Of a stretch of DNA of 64,000 nt, positions 10,941 to 22,289 are shown one piece after another. The notes under the pieces are model-generated. The model was given only the letters and a program-made list of their open reading frames with translations, did not search any database and was not told the origin of the DNA. The position numbers were made by a program, and so were the translations under genes. This DNA comes from Acheta domesticus (lineage: Eukaryota; Arthropoda; Insecta; Orthoptera; Gryllidae): assembly GCA_031308135.1 (NCBI GenBank), contig JAHLJT010002755.1, forward strand, positions 1 to 64,000, in the 5' to 3' direction. How positions within the stretch are numbered: position 1 is the stretch's first letter; every line of letters begins with the position of its first letter.

Positions 10941-11891
10941 CTATTCTTTTGTATAAGAACCTTTATTTTCTTTCCTATATGCAATATTTTTGTTGTTTGC
11001 CACATCAAGTTGCTTTCTTAGCTGGTCAACAAGGGAGTTCTGCGCTTCAGTGGCTGAAGAAGTAGGAGACTGATCTGAAAAATGTGGAAATACAATTAAA
11101 TTACACTTTAAAAATTTTCAAGTTTTAATAAACCTTTTTAGTAAACGCAGAGGAATTAACACAATCTTCAGAACAGAACCAGTTTGTCTATGATACCATC
11201 GTTCCCTGCCTTAGCAATACAATGTATTAAATATCAAATTCATTTTACTTTTGAAATGAAAAGTTTTTTTTATAATGGATATATAATGTAAGCTCATATG
11301 ATTATATTTAGTAATCATTAATTGATTCTCTTTGGAAACATCAAAGAGAATCAAACACTTGCTCATTTCACCATATCATTACCTAAACATTACTACTCTC
11401 ATCTGAAGTCAAAGAAGCACATTCCTCAAGCTCCGAGTTTAAGTATGGGCAAGGAATGCAATTGGTTTCCACTTCCTGCAAAACACGCCGTTTCTTTGTA
11501 GGATGCTGAAAAATAATGTTCATGATCTCTTACATGCTCAGATACATCTCTTCAATAAGTATTTCTCCACAACTTACTTTTCCTTAGGTGTGGCGTAAAA
11601 GCTGGAAAATTTGATGGAACTGCGAATTCCCGCAAACGTACACACGATAATGAAGTTCTATCAAATGCGTGTTCTTGGAAATGAGCCGAACATAAGTTGC
11701 TGTAATTGCTAGGCTGCCAATTGTCTCTTCGTACAGCTCTAATCCACAATGCTCTCCGTTTTGAATCTGCAGGATCACTTACAAAGTTACTAAATGTTCT
11801 AAATTAGATGGAATAGCTTCTTACTTGTGGAAAGTAATTCCTGGTTTTTCCAGTACGATTTGTACATTCGTTAGCCCACACAAGTAACCAT
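10941..11891 (-). pseudogene. THAP-domain N-terminus of the P-like pseudogene, four exons
   Basis: Four minus-strand segments fit one gene. Exon 11,825-11,891 starts with ATG and holds the first zinc-ligand cysteines and a GITFH block (two small frameshifts), followed by a GTAAGA donor. Exon 11,578-11,777 carries the rest of the THAP domain, including WIRAVRRDNWQPSNYSNLCS with its HF partner, and RLREFAVPSNFPAF, followed by a GTAAGT donor. Exon 11,383-11,505 follows a TTTTTCAG acceptor and encodes a basic then acidic stretch. Exon 10,941-11,074 follows TTTTTCAG and encodes a coiled coil containing QLRKQLD. THAP domains are C2CH DNA-binding modules found in P-element transposases and in host factors. 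The next expected block appears at 8790 beyond an inserted LINE. Frameshifts and a stop at the end of the third exon indicate decay. Confidence 0.8.
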
Positions 11892-12245
11892 AGCGAAATG
11901 TTACAATAAGCTAGCTACTCTTAACTCTACTAAAAACGAACATGAACTAGAAAGAAATTAGAAACCTGAGAACAATGCAAAATAACTAAATAACTAACTC
12001 GAACCAAAATGTAATACTACAGAATTGCACTGAACGTGATCAACCACAATGACTTCCCATGCGGGAGTAACGACGGGTTAAAAACAATGCCAAACAACAA
12101 CTGAACCCGATCACAGCTAAACAAGTGACAGAGCACTCACGCGGTTTGTTTATGCTACAAGCTTTCTGAACTCACCAATATGGCGGAGGTGGCTTCAAGT
12201 TTATGACGTCATGCCACCTCCATATCTTCTTAGCTCCATGGTGTC
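11892..12245. other. 5' flank of the P-like pseudogene with an inverted repeat
   Basis: No coding sequence is seen. At about 12,180-12,230 the bases ATGGCGGAGGTGGC are followed by a CRE-like TGACGTCA and then GCCACCTCCATAT, an imperfect hairpin. The same CRE-like core recurs beside the two THAP loci at 14.6-18.1 kb, so this may be an element terminus or promoter. Confidence 0.4.
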
Positions 12246-12260
12246 TCCGCTAGTACAATA

Positions 12261-14544
12261 ATAATAATTAAGAAATGCGCACAAGTGTGCATGGAGTTTA
12301 CATTTTAGTCTTCGGAGCTGAGCTCCGTAATTGTTTTGTTTTCCTTGCATGAAAGCACATGATACTTGGTACACTTGGTACAGTTTGCACACGCATATAT
12401 CACTGCCGGTGTGATATGTGGTTGTCTTGCTGAGTTTGTGGTGGAATCCATGCACCGCTAATCTATTTACTACACTTCTCGTTTCCTGGTTTGGTTTTGT
12501 CCAACTCCTGTCAATCATGGCACTCGTGCAGTAGAAAAGTTCTTCCCACCTCTTCTCTCTTCTGTTGTCTTTCCGCTAGCAGTTTGTTGTATGCTGTAGT
12601 AGATGGTAGTAATAGATTATATCTTAGGTCCTCAATTAGGAAGGGCTCTCTGGTTAGTAGATATACGTATCTGGATGGTGTGTATTTTGATACGCCTAGT
12701 ACTTTCTTCAGGTAGAGTGCCTTGATGTCTTCTAGTACTTTTAGATCTCTCAGTTTCAGGTATTCTCCTATTATGTGGATTCCATATGTTAATATAGGCA
12801 TTATCTTTGTTTTAAAAATTTTCATTGCCGTTTCTAGGGATATTTCTCTTATTTGTCTGACATCTCTCATTGCAGCTATGGCGGCGATTGCTTTTTGTTT
12901 TACATATATGTGAAGGTGTTTCCTGATGTTTGCGTAGTAATTCCTAAATATTTGTAGTCATTAACTACTTCGAGTTTTTCGGTTCCAATCTTAAGCTTTT
13001 CTTTCTCCGCTACCTTTCCTCCTCTTCTGAAGATCATTAGTGCGCTTTTGCTGATGTTGATTTTCAGTCCGTTTTCCTCGGCCCATGTTGCGAGTTTAAG
13101 CTATTTTGTAGATCTTCGTGGTTTTTGGAGGATAAGGTCATGACGTCGTCATAGATGTATGCTTTGGTACTTTCTGTGGTTACCGCTTGTATCATATCAG
13201 CTGTTGCGATGTTGTACAATAGGGGGCTCAGGGGGTCTGCTCGTAGTACCCCGTTAGTTTGAGTGACTGCTTTAGATCTTTCAATGTTATTGTCTATGGT
13301 GATGGTGTTTTTTTAGCATGTTTATTGTGGTGGTTGCGAGATAGTTTTCTGGTCCAAGCATTTCTTCCTGTTTTCCTTTTATATTTTCGCGAACTATCGA
13401 GTCAAATGCCTTGCTGTAATCGATGAATGCTGTATAGTTTCCCTTTGGGTGTCCTGAGGGCATCTTGTATGTCTGCTTGCAGAATGGAGATGGCTTGTAG
13501 TGTTGATCTTCCTTTCCGGAATCCAAATTGTTCTTCTGGTATTAGGTGGTCAACTTCTTTAGTCATTCTTTTAGTGATTATTTTTGTGAAAACTTTGGCG
13601 ATGGTGTTACTCAGGGCTATTCCTCTGTATGAGTCAGGGGATTGTGCATTTCCTTTCCCTTTGTAAATTAATTTGATGATAGATGTTCTCCAGCTGCTGG
13701 GGATTTGATTGGTTTCTATGCATTTATTGAATAGGTCCCTCCATGTGTCTGCTAGTACGTGTATGGCTTCTTTTATATGTTCGTTGTAGGTTTCGTCTGG
13801 TCCGGCCGCTTTCCCGGTTTTTAATCCTTGTATTGTTTCTGTTACCTCGTCCTCTGTTATTGGGTATACGTTTTCTGGACTTTTTTCTATTGTGTTGTAT
13901 GCTTGCTCTGTGTTTTTTTCCGTGTTGAGAATGGCTTTGAAATATTCTTCCCATTCCTTCATTTGAATTGCCTGAGTGAAAAAACGTCTTCCGTGGCTGG
14001 AGCGCTGCGAATGGGTTGGTTTCCGTTAAATTTTTGATTTTTTGAGCCTCTTGTTCTGTGTAATTTTCTTGTTTTCTTCTCAGAAGCGTTTTGTATTTTC
14101 GTCTTGCTTGAGTGTAGATACGAGTATCTAGAGCGGTTTCCATGTTTTGTAGTCTGTGTAGATGTTGTAGGACCTTCTACCTCTCCTTGTAGCATTCGGC
14201 ATCGAACCATGGTTTGGATCTTCTTTTCTTTTGTGTGTGTCATACTTGGGCTGATTTCATTATTCGTTCTATCCGCGTTGTTGCTTCTTCGATTTTTCCT
14301 TCGTTAATTATTTATTTTATATTCCTTATTTCCGTTTTGGAATTCTCTACTTTTGACAAATCCAGTTGTCTTCCTATTTTCCCTTGTGGTTGTTTTGGGT
14401 TTGGCTTTGTGATAGTTTTTGTTTCTATCGTTGTGAGTACTGGCAGGTGTTTTCTGTACGGAAGTTGTATGATGGTTGATTGCATAGATTAGTCATTGCT
14501 TTCATTCTTGAGTTCAGGAATACTATGTCTATTGTACAATTGTA
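12261..14544 (-). mobile_element. 5'-truncated LINE with perfect 15-bp target duplication
   Basis: The sequence TCCGCTAGTACAATA is present at 12,246-12,260 and again at 14,545-14,559, bounding a minus-strand LINE whose 3' end carries a short ATT-rich tail. This gives exact ends and length (2284 bp) and identifies the uninterrupted target, which joins GTGTC to CCACCTGGATATAG. The copy starts inside the endonuclease domain, so it was 5'-truncated at insertion, the usual outcome of target-primed reverse transcription. Confidence 0.92.
12511..14530 (-). pseudogene. LINE ORF2 remnant: endonuclease end, reverse transcriptase, C-terminal region
   Basis: Minus-strand reading begins at the end of an endonuclease (CTIDIVFLNSRM), passes a basic linker (14,243-13,960) and enters the RT with KTGKAAGPDE, IIKLIYKGKGNAQSPDSYRG and IPEEQFGFRKGRST near 13,850-13,500. 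FIDYSKAFDSIVRE follows near 13,410. The C-terminal part at 12,870-12,511 contains KIMPILTYGIHI and a KKVLGVSKYTPSR block. The YRGIAL wording in RT block 2 differs from CR1 and R1 elements in this window, so it belongs to another clade that I cannot name with confidence. Frameshifts near 13,400 and 13,960 and a missing YADD region show it is dead. One 186-codon frame (13,402-13,962) remains open. Confidence 0.85.
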
Positions 14545-14868
14545 TCCGCTAGTACAATACCACCTGGATATAGAAGGCCTAACAGCTGAGCTCGAGGAGT
14601 TTGCTGACGTCACTACGTAGGGCCGAAATGGGGCCGAACATGTTCAGGCAACACTCCCTGAATGAAGACAGCCTCCACACTGAGCTTGTGACGTAGTGTC
14701 ATGGCGCCCAGGGTAGTCCTAGTCAATAATGTGATTTCCTCACGGTAGGTTATTTTGGTAGCAACGGTGTGTTGTAATTTGAAAGCTGTGAAGATTTTTC
14801 CAATCGGTGAAGATATTCAGTATTCATTTTAAGTATTGGTGGTAGCATATCAGTGATGTTTCTTCTAA

Positions 14869-15672
14869 AACGCCATATAAATGCGCTGTACTTAACTGCT
14901 GTGCGCTGCGCTTACAAGAGTCTAAAGTCCATGTAGGGTTCATTTGGTTTCTAAAAAAATACTGAATTGCCACGAAAATGACCTGCTGTATATCGATGGA
15001 ATGTCAAGCTTTCAAGAACATATACTGTAAGTTAAGTATTCATTTTATTAGTAGTCATTTCCTTGTGTAAACCTTTTAGAATATTTTGCAACGTGCTCCA
15101 AAAGCGAGTAATACTTATTTTCTATTAGACCAAGTTGAACTCAACTTATTACAGTGAGTTTACTCTTAAAAAATTACACACTTCAAATAAGGCTTGCAGA
15201 ATCCAACATTTAAATAATTTCAAATATTTTTAGGTTATACATAATAGCAGTACATAATTAAGATCTTAAATACGTTCAAATTCATTTTAATTCGTCCTTG
15301 CTAAATCCGATAGTTGAATTATTTTTGTACTTTGTTAATTATTTTCTTGATTTTTAAATGCTTTTCCTGTTAATTATTTACTAGTATTAAACATTTCTAA
15401 TTTTTTGCAATATTTTCAGGTTTGCCAATGCCACGTTGATATGATACTGTAGGAAGAACTCCCAACCGGTAGCTGTCGATGCTGCTAGTGTGGTTTCGCA
15501 GCATTTACAGTTTTCTAGTATTACATTGGAAAAGTTGAGGAAAGTTACAGTGTTTCCAGTTTGGACAATTGTTAAACAAAGTGATGATCGTGTTTCCTTG
15601 AAACTATTGTGGAATCCTCATCCAATGATTTCTCTTTCGGAAGTTGTAGATCGTGCTTTGAATTTTATTTGA
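14869..15672 (+). pseudogene. THAP-domain pseudogene 1, two exons
   Basis: Exon 1 (14,869-15,026) encodes PYKCAVLNC, a C-x4-C zinc-ligand pair typical of THAP N-termini, then a FIWF block, and ends at a GTAAGT donor. Exon 2 starts after TATTTTCAG at 15,420 with VCQCH, which supplies the C-x2-H pair, and continues to TGA at 15,672. The later part, including SLKLLWNPHPMISLSEVVD, is unrecognised. The triplet at the expected start is ACG rather than ATG, and frameshifts occur in both exons. The exon boundary inside the zinc module matches THAP pseudogene 2 (16,846-17,418), so the two loci appear related. It may be the remains of a THAP-bearing transposon whose ends carry the shared GCCTCCACACTGA motif. 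Confidence 0.6.
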
Positions 15673-16639
15673 TTCAGAAAAATGCTCTTGTGACGAAATT
15701 AAGAAATCAAAATTTCCAAGGAACATTAACAATATTAATTTAAGATTATGTTGGATATGTTTTTGATTAGAAAAATGTTTTACTGAAGATAACTTTGTGT
15801 CTGAAAATTTATCAGGAATTTAATACTCTCCATGTAGTAAAGCAGATAACTGAAAATAAAAGCTATTTCAATTTTTTTATTGGAAAAATATAATTAATTC
15901 TTGTACATAAAAACAATTTTAGCTCCGTTTTGTAATTATACATTATGTTGCTGCCTTTTATTTTCAATTTCATCACATGATTAAATTTTATTTTAATTGT
16001 GAGATTAGATTGATGTAGAAGTTGAAATGCCCAGCATATACTGGCTGTGGATGTGGTAGCTTGTACCAAGGTGGTTACAGATTGCTTTTTCAGCATGAAA
16101 AGCTTGCAAATGAATGCGTGCTTTTTGTTGGTATTTGTCCTAGTGAACATTATTAGAACACAATTAAAATGTTGACAGCAATGAATACATTTTTTAAAAT
16201 ATTGCAAGAAGATCAAAGACCAATATTTGTAAAATTACTGAAAGAAAGTTGAAAAATCTGACTGGATAATTTATAATTTGATAATATTTTATATGTGTTA
16301 ATGTATTAATAAATGTGACTGGACGTTTTGCACATACATTATGATTTATATATAACTTACTACTTTATTATGTTTTCACTTCATTCCTTGCAATAATATT
16401 AAATACTTGGGGGTGTAAAGTATCTGAAAAACATGTTCTTGACATCACTATAAAGAACTTGAAGGTAAATGCATTCACACGAATTTCTTATGGATTCTTT
16501 AAACGAATATAGTATAATATTTCACTGATGTGAACATTAAATATGAACATATCTTTTGTAATACATTTCAAGAATAATAATTGCAAACGAAGTAAGGGTT
16601 TCTAGTATAACTGCGATTTGCGCAGCTGTCCGGTCGGAC
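15673..16639. other. AT-rich stretch, no gene recognised
   Basis: This probably represents the 3' flank of THAP pseudogene 1. Unrecognised open frames on the minus strand (15,863-16,216) show no motif. Confidence 0.4.
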
Positions 16640-16700
16640 TACCTTTGATGACGTCACAAATCAGTGTGGAGGCTTTCTATATCCAGGGGGTGTTGGTTCA
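16640..16700. repeat. Terminal-type motif shared by the THAP loci
   Basis: A CRE-like GATGACGTCAC is followed by TCAGTGTGGAGGCT and TCTATATCCAGG. Inverted or related versions occur at 14,555-14,700 (CCACCTGGATATAGAA, then AGCCTCCACACTGA and GTGACGT) and at 18,050-18,095 plus 18,514-18,540, where a small TIR element has split it. The arrangement looks like terminal repeats of one transposon family that carried THAP genes. Confidence 0.5.
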
Positions 16701-16845
16701 GGTCAGGCTGATTTATAGCGTGTTATACGATTTATTTGCCTATTTCAGGTGTAAATGACCAACGAAGTATGATTCTGGTAAAGCATATTATTTGTAAACA
16801 GTAACTGAATTGTTAAGTTAAGAACAAACACTAAGAAGGAACACT

Positions 16846-17418
16846 ACGGTTCAGAAGTGCTGTGTTCCCATTTTGTAAAAATACAACACCAAAAAGGACC
16901 CAAGAATGCACATGTATTCGTTTGCCCATAAGATCCTGAATTGAGGAAGAGATGTGCTATTCTACGAAAGGCTTATGTAGTTACTGAAAATTCAAAGGCA
17001 AGTTCGAATATTTTTGTTATTAACATTATGTAGCAAAAATTGTGATATTTAAACTGCATACATAACCTCTAACCTACTATCATAATTTTGCACAGATTAT
17101 AATTATAAATCTTTATGTTTTTTACGAATATTCAATATTTCTTTCTAGGCTTGTCACAAACATTTCAAATAACGTGATATCCTCTGAGAAATCAGTGCTG
17201 TGAACGAAAAACAGAGAAAGTAGTGCACACCATTATTCAGATTCCAATTGGCTGCTGAAGCTTTACTTTGTAATTTTCCTGGGTGTCCGAAATACTGTTC
17301 ATCAAAGGAAAATGTTCCAGACACTAAGACGAAAAGAAAAGAATCTGATGTGTGGAAGCACGTTATTGAAGAAAGCTTGCCGAGTCACTCATCTTACTTA
17401 GAAAAGGTTTTTCCCTGA
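16846..17418 (+). pseudogene. THAP-domain pseudogene 2, two exons
   Basis: Exon 1 (16,846-16,997) encodes VQKCCVP then FCKNTTPK in an adjacent frame, giving the first cysteine pair, and DPELRKRCAILRKAY, which matches the middle of a THAP domain. It ends AAG|GCAAGT, a plausible GC-type donor. Exon 2 follows TTTCTTTCTAG and begins ACHKHFK, providing the C-x2-H pair with the characteristic HF. It then runs through FPGCPKYCSSKENV and a KRK basic patch to TGA at 17,416. Several stops and shifts make it non-functional. As in THAP pseudogene 1, the likely start triplet is ACG. Neighbouring terminal-type motifs suggest a transposon origin. Confidence 0.65.
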
Positions 17419-18085
17419 ATCTCTTGAACTACAGAGAAAGATAAATCAAATTGTCTTCACTAATGGATGGTGCACATTTATAGAAGAATCATCAATAATT
17501 TTTGAGTTCTTGGATGTGTCTATCTAATCACACTTTTTCTCTACTTTTTTTTGGAAATAGTTCTCATGAAAATAAACAAATAAAAGGAACATGATTTCCC
17601 TTGTGAAATATTTTCACGATGCCTCTCGTTTCCTAAAAGTTATAAATTAAGAGAATGAAATGGAAATTATCTCGATTCGTGTGTGATATTTGACTGACGA
17701 GTTACTTTCCCAAAGACTTAACTTGTATCAGGTTTATGAGGTTCAAATAATTACTGAACATTGTGTTAGAGCTTTAATAATTGAATTTACTATTTAAACA
17801 GTTTATTACTCATGTGTAGCTGTCACAGGTAGAAACTGTGTAGTCAAAGGTAGCCCGTGTAAACCGCGAAAGCTTATGAGGTACTGATTATCGATACGAA
17901 TGATACTTAACATTTTCTTCGATTGTGTCATATACGAAGTATTTTGCTTTTAATCTATAACATATATTGTAAAGAATCCATTTACCCTAGCAAATGATTT
18001 CAAGTTGCCGAGTGCGTGCGCGGGAGTTGGAGTCCGGCCTGAGCCGGCCCCTAGTGGATGACGTCACTAGAGTTGTGAGGCCTGG
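17419..18085. other. No gene; ends in a GC-rich, CRE-containing block
   Basis: AT-rich sequence gives way near 18,010 to a GC-rich block ending GGATGACGTCACTAGAGTTG and GTGAGGCC. The last part resembles the THAP-locus terminal motif at 16,640. Confidence 0.4.
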
Positions 18086-18513
18086 TACTACTCGCGCGAC
18101 TTTTCTTGACGTCTGAGCTCCCTAGTGCTCCACCCAGCGCGACTCGGCACGGCCTGGTCAAAATCTTGGTCTAAAACGGAACGGCATGGCAAAAATATCA
18201 GGGCTGCGTACCGCTGCTTTCAGATTCAAACGATGATTCAAATTATTCATAAAATGAAAATTAAGTACATACACTAATATCATATCTCATTAATAAGCAA
18301 TATCATCATTCATTATTTTCACTTATGGTTGCTATTAATTACTTTATTATTTGTTGTTTTATCGTCTCTATTATCATGTATTAACAGCGAAAGAGGCGCG
18401 AATAGTATTAATAATGTTACAGTTGGCGACACCCGTCTGAAGTGACGTAGACAGTAACGTCCTCTCCCCGCTCCCCGCGCTGGGAGACGTCAAGAAAAGT
18501 CGCGCGACTAGTA
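18086..18513. mobile_element. Small TIR element (MITE), about 428 bp
   Basis: The left arm reads TACTACTCGCGCGAC then TTTTCTTGACGTCT, and the right arm is its inverse ending GTCGCGCGACTAGTA. The match is 28 of 29 bases. There is no coding sequence. Its flanks read GTGAGGCC on the left and ATCTAGGTGGTATTGG on the right, which together resemble the terminal motif seen uninterrupted at 16,640-16,700. The element therefore appears inserted into that motif. A clear target duplication was not identified. Confidence 0.75.
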
Positions 18514-18896
18514 TCTAGGTGGTATTGGCTAGTATCCCCAAATGTTTTTCACTGAATTAATTATTTTCAATAATTTTTATTCTAGCCCGAAGATAAGCAA
18601 AATAATATCCTCACAACTGTAGCGATATTAAATGCATAACATATTGAATTATTATATATTTCATATTATACACAATAGTCTGTTCTCAAAACATGGGCCA
18701 AATAGAATATAATTTAATGAAAATCATATAATATTTTTAGAAATATAAACATTAAAGAAATATTCTAAGTAGTAATTACTTATTAAATGGAAATAAATTG
18801 TTGGGAAGAATGCAAGTACAAATGAGAACAAATCGTTTCCGGGTCCCAAACATATGTTTGTAAAACTAATTTTATATTCCTATTGCACAAGTATGG

Positions 18897-19022
18897 TTAT
18901 GTTTCTTCGGCAATTTCCTTCCATAATCTCCTGCTTAAGTCCCTGTAGTGGTATTTTGCATCTGATGTCTTCCATAGAGCATCTCGCTCGTGCACACGGG
19001 AAACAAGCTTTTCAATGTCCAT
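18897..19022 (-). pseudogene. MADF-domain fragment
   Basis: A minus-strand frame starting at ATG encodes MDIEKLVSRVHERDALW, then DAKYHYRDLSRRLWKEIAE, and stops. This is the first half of a MADF (Myb/SANT-like) DNA-binding domain, recognisable from the spaced tryptophans and the initial acidic/aliphatic helix. Such domains occur in host transcription factors and in proteins partnered with Harbinger-type transposases. The domain is cut off at about 41 residues by a TAA, so it is a fragment. It lies directly downstream, in minus-strand sense, of the repeat at 19,090-19,350 that recurs at 30.2 kb. Confidence 0.6.
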
Positions 19023-19089
19023 CTCCGACAGCTCAGGCCCAATAAATCAAATTTATTTGATGTCGGTCTGCCGACTTTGACGTTCGCCC

Positions 19090-19350
19090 GTGTTCGCCAG
19101 AATTTGTCGGACGCAGTGTGACCGTGCCTACCCTCTATGCTTGGGTTTTTCGTTCTAGGCGCAACAAGGTCACGGACGAAAAATGGAGAGGGAAGGCTTT
19201 CTCCAATAGGGAGCTTCCACGTCACCACAGTGTTGGCAAAGTGCGCGACAAATTTCGCGATCACGAAGTCTACAGGAAGATGTTACAGGAACTCCGGTGT
19301 TAGAGGCATGGTGGGAATATGTACAAAAAACGTCGGCAGCTACTTGGAAA
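19090..19350 (-). repeat. Interspersed repeat, copy 1 (upstream of MADF fragment)
   Basis: This block matches, in inverse orientation, 30,235-30,502 continuing at 31,288-31,340, with shared strings such as ACGTCGGCAGCTACTT and GAAAAACCCAAG. The two copies face away from each other about 11 kb apart. Copy 2 was later split by hAT element C. It is probably the 5' region of a DNA transposon. Confidence 0.7.
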
Positions 19351-21354
19351 ATAACAAAATAAAACTATGGTCTGATTAAAATACGAACCGACTTGGGAGC
19401 GCGCTGTGGTGGGGAGCGGCGGAGCACGTGCTAGGGCGGCCCGGGGAGGAGTAGGGATGGGCAAAGTCGTTCATTTATGTGAATAGTTCTTTTATACGAT
19501 CGTTCTTTTTAGTGAACTAGTTCGTTGAACTAGTTCAAAAGAACGAAATAGTTCATTTATTTTTGCCACGTACACAGGAATGCCATATTGGGCAAAATAC
19601 CGCCAATTGGGCGAAAAGCAAGCGTCTACTTGCAGGAAGAAAATGTATTTTTGGGGATTCCGTCCATTGGGCGAAATTCTTTGTATCCTAGAAGGGCTGT
19701 GGACGGTATGATTTTTTTTGCTTAGTTAAATCGTCAATATTGCTCACATTTTCCCACAAAAAGTACAAGTATTTATGGCTTCTGAGAGAAATGGCCTATG
19801 CACAAATGTTTGAGTTTTGAACACCATGCAGCTATTATGAAAATGTCTGAGCCCTTTCTTTTTAGACATACATTTTGCCCCTTTTTCTAGAAATTGAACA
19901 AGTATTTAAGTTATAAAGCTAGGCTTAATAGGTAGGCTTTATCCACAAGAGTATTTATTTTTAAACTTCTTGTAAACGTGCAGCTATTTTGAAATGATCA
20001 GCCCCAGTGTCAGAGTCAAGCTTTATTCACCGGTTACCTTTCTTCCCCACGACGTTATTTGGCGGATTTTCCCACAAGGGATCTGGCAACCCTGGACGTA
20101 GGTGTTTTTTCAGCGTTGAAGTTGACCTTTTTGCCGACACCGTAGGTCGAAACCAAAAAATCAACCGAGACCATGAAAAAAACACACACTTAGCTCACGA
20201 AATAAGAACATGGTTCTACATCTGTATAAAAATTATAATATACAAATATGTGGAAAAGTTCGTTATTTTATATTGCAATAAGGTGTTTGATATCTTGGGG
20301 AATAGCAATAGGTTAGAGAGGATTACCAAGGGATACTTCGTTAAATTCCAATGAATTAAGTACTTTTTTCACGGTAACTAGACAGTTGTCTTGGAAACCG
20401 TCTTTTTTAATGGATATAAAAATGGCCTATTTCATGTCCTGTTAACCATGCACAGAATCTGCCTTTATTGTAGACAGAAATATAGAATTAGATTTTATGA
20501 TACTAGTGGTAAATGTTTCATTTTATTTTGCGTGAAATGTTGCAACATGAGGCCGATAAGCCGAGTGACGCAATCCTATGAACTAAATAAAATCACTTTT
20601 ACCACGTATGTCATACACTATTTGTAGACAGCGTTTTTGAGTTTCATTATATTTTAATCCAAACATATAAATCAAATCTACGTTGTATTAAGGTCAGCAG
20701 TAGCTCATGCGATCAGACGAAAGTATTTTGTTTTCATTGTTATATTCACGGTTTTATCTGAATGACTAATTATCTGAATTTTATCTGAATCACTAATGAA
20801 ATGCCACTTTTAGCGCTAGTGCTAAAAATTTAACTCTCACACTCAGCACGCTTTGCTTACCCCAAAAGTAACTTCTTTTTGTAGGTTCTCTCGTGCCCGT
20901 GTCGCAAGACTGAGGGACAGCTAGGTGGCATCTATGGTACAAGAACACCCGTCTCGTATTAAATGATTTCTTCTGATAAGTATTTAACATGCTTCATTCT
21001 AGCCCAATTTTCTCATTTATTAAACAATCCTAAAAATGTTGCTTACAGAAAAGTGAATTCTGGTTGCATTCTGCAGTGGCAACCATGCAGCGACGTGCTT
21101 CCCGATACGCAGCCGTCGTTGGTTGAGCGCTGCCCCCTCCACTGCAGCGCTCCGAGGTCCCAAGTCGGTTCTAATTTTAATCGGACCATAGACTCCTTCC
21201 TACATCAGCGACATCACGCCGTGGGTGAAGGAACTTATTCACAAAGGCGCCGGTCAGTTGCATAATGGCGCATGTTGGCCTGTTGGCGCTCGGCACTGCT
21301 GGAGCGGTCTTTGGGCGTGCCTCAATCCCAAGACAATAAGAAGGAAAATAAGTA
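19351..21354. other. No gene; several repeat-like patches
   Basis: At about 19,455 the string TAGGGATGGGCAAA, followed by repeated GTTCATTTAT and palindromic GAACTAGTTC units, resembles one end of a hAT-type repeat; no partner end was found. Short repeats of ATTGGGCGAAA occur at 19,599-19,680. A GC-rich patch at 21,060-21,300 contains a 24-codon frame without recognisable features. Confidence 0.4.
20516..20760 (+). repeat. Interspersed repeat also found near 63.05-63.85 kb
   Basis: Shared strings include TTTTATTTTGCG, GCAATCCTA and CACTTTTACCA followed by GTCATAC-type sequence. Towards the end both have AATCAGACAAAA-like sequence followed by TATTTTGTT. The second copy is longer because of extra sequence at about 63,210-63,790. 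The class is unknown. Confidence 0.6.
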
Positions 21355-21486
21355 GTAACGGTCAGGGGCGTGCGGTGACCTATTCCTATGGGTAAGCTCT
21401 GTAAATAGCAAGGGTGCGACTTGATGTATTTGAGGAGACAAAACGAAAATCCATTTAGTAACTGTATATAAATATTTAATTATATC

Positions 21487-21541
21487 AAATTATTATTATT
21501 ATTATTATATTATTATTATTATTATTATTATTACTATTATT
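21487..21541. repeat. ATT microsatellite
   Basis: A run of ATT/TTA triplets with a few interruptions lies just inside the left end of the hAT element. Confidence 0.9.
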
Positions 21542-22289
21542 CTGGAAGAATGCGAGTCTCCAGCATATGCGCACAAAATTTTCTACGAACTACCAGTCAC
21601 CAACAGTCGTTGGCATTTGAACGATCCACACGTCGAAAAGATGTTCCTCGTATCTGTCGGGACGTGATGAACGCCGAATTGAAACACTGTCCTTTGTGCT
21701 GATACGGCAAAGCTCACGCGTCGGAACCGATTCGAGGAAGCGGCCTCCGCAACGGTAGTGCCCTCAGTCCCACGACATTGCGTCTGATGAGTGAAAGAAA
21801 TTTTAGGATTTATATGGTGCGGAATGACTAGGGGTAGTCTGAAATTATTCATTACACTGTTTTCACATACTTCCACTTTGAAATTATTCGATAGTAATAT
21901 GTTTTAAATCTTGTTTAATATTTTATATTAATAATTTTTTAACATTTTACTTTGCAAAAATTCGAAGAAGCTTGAAACATTTGGAGACAAGTGTCCCCTC
22001 TTCCCTCTTAAGAGTATGTTGTCAGGGGAGAAAACGAAAAGTATCACAGATGAAGCAACTGAGAACAAAGGTGGTACTGTATTACGATTTCCTGCGTACC
22101 ACTCGCAATTGAGCAGCAATAAAATGGCAACTGAAGACGTACATACGCTGTTATAACATTTGAAGTAAAGCATAAGGAACAACAAATATTTGTTATTACA
22201 TCATATCTACTAGATAAATAATGTTGAAAGTAAACAAGTAATCTTACCTACTTTATTTCAAAATAAACTCCATTCTCCTCTCTTGTTTG

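Noticed and set aside
15863..16216. 117-codon minus-strand frame
   Set aside because: Lies in the 3' flank of THAP pseudogene 1 with no family signature.
21264..21338. 24-codon frame starting MAHVGLLALG that resembles a signal peptide
   Set aside because: Too short, with no downstream coding sequence or splice donor.
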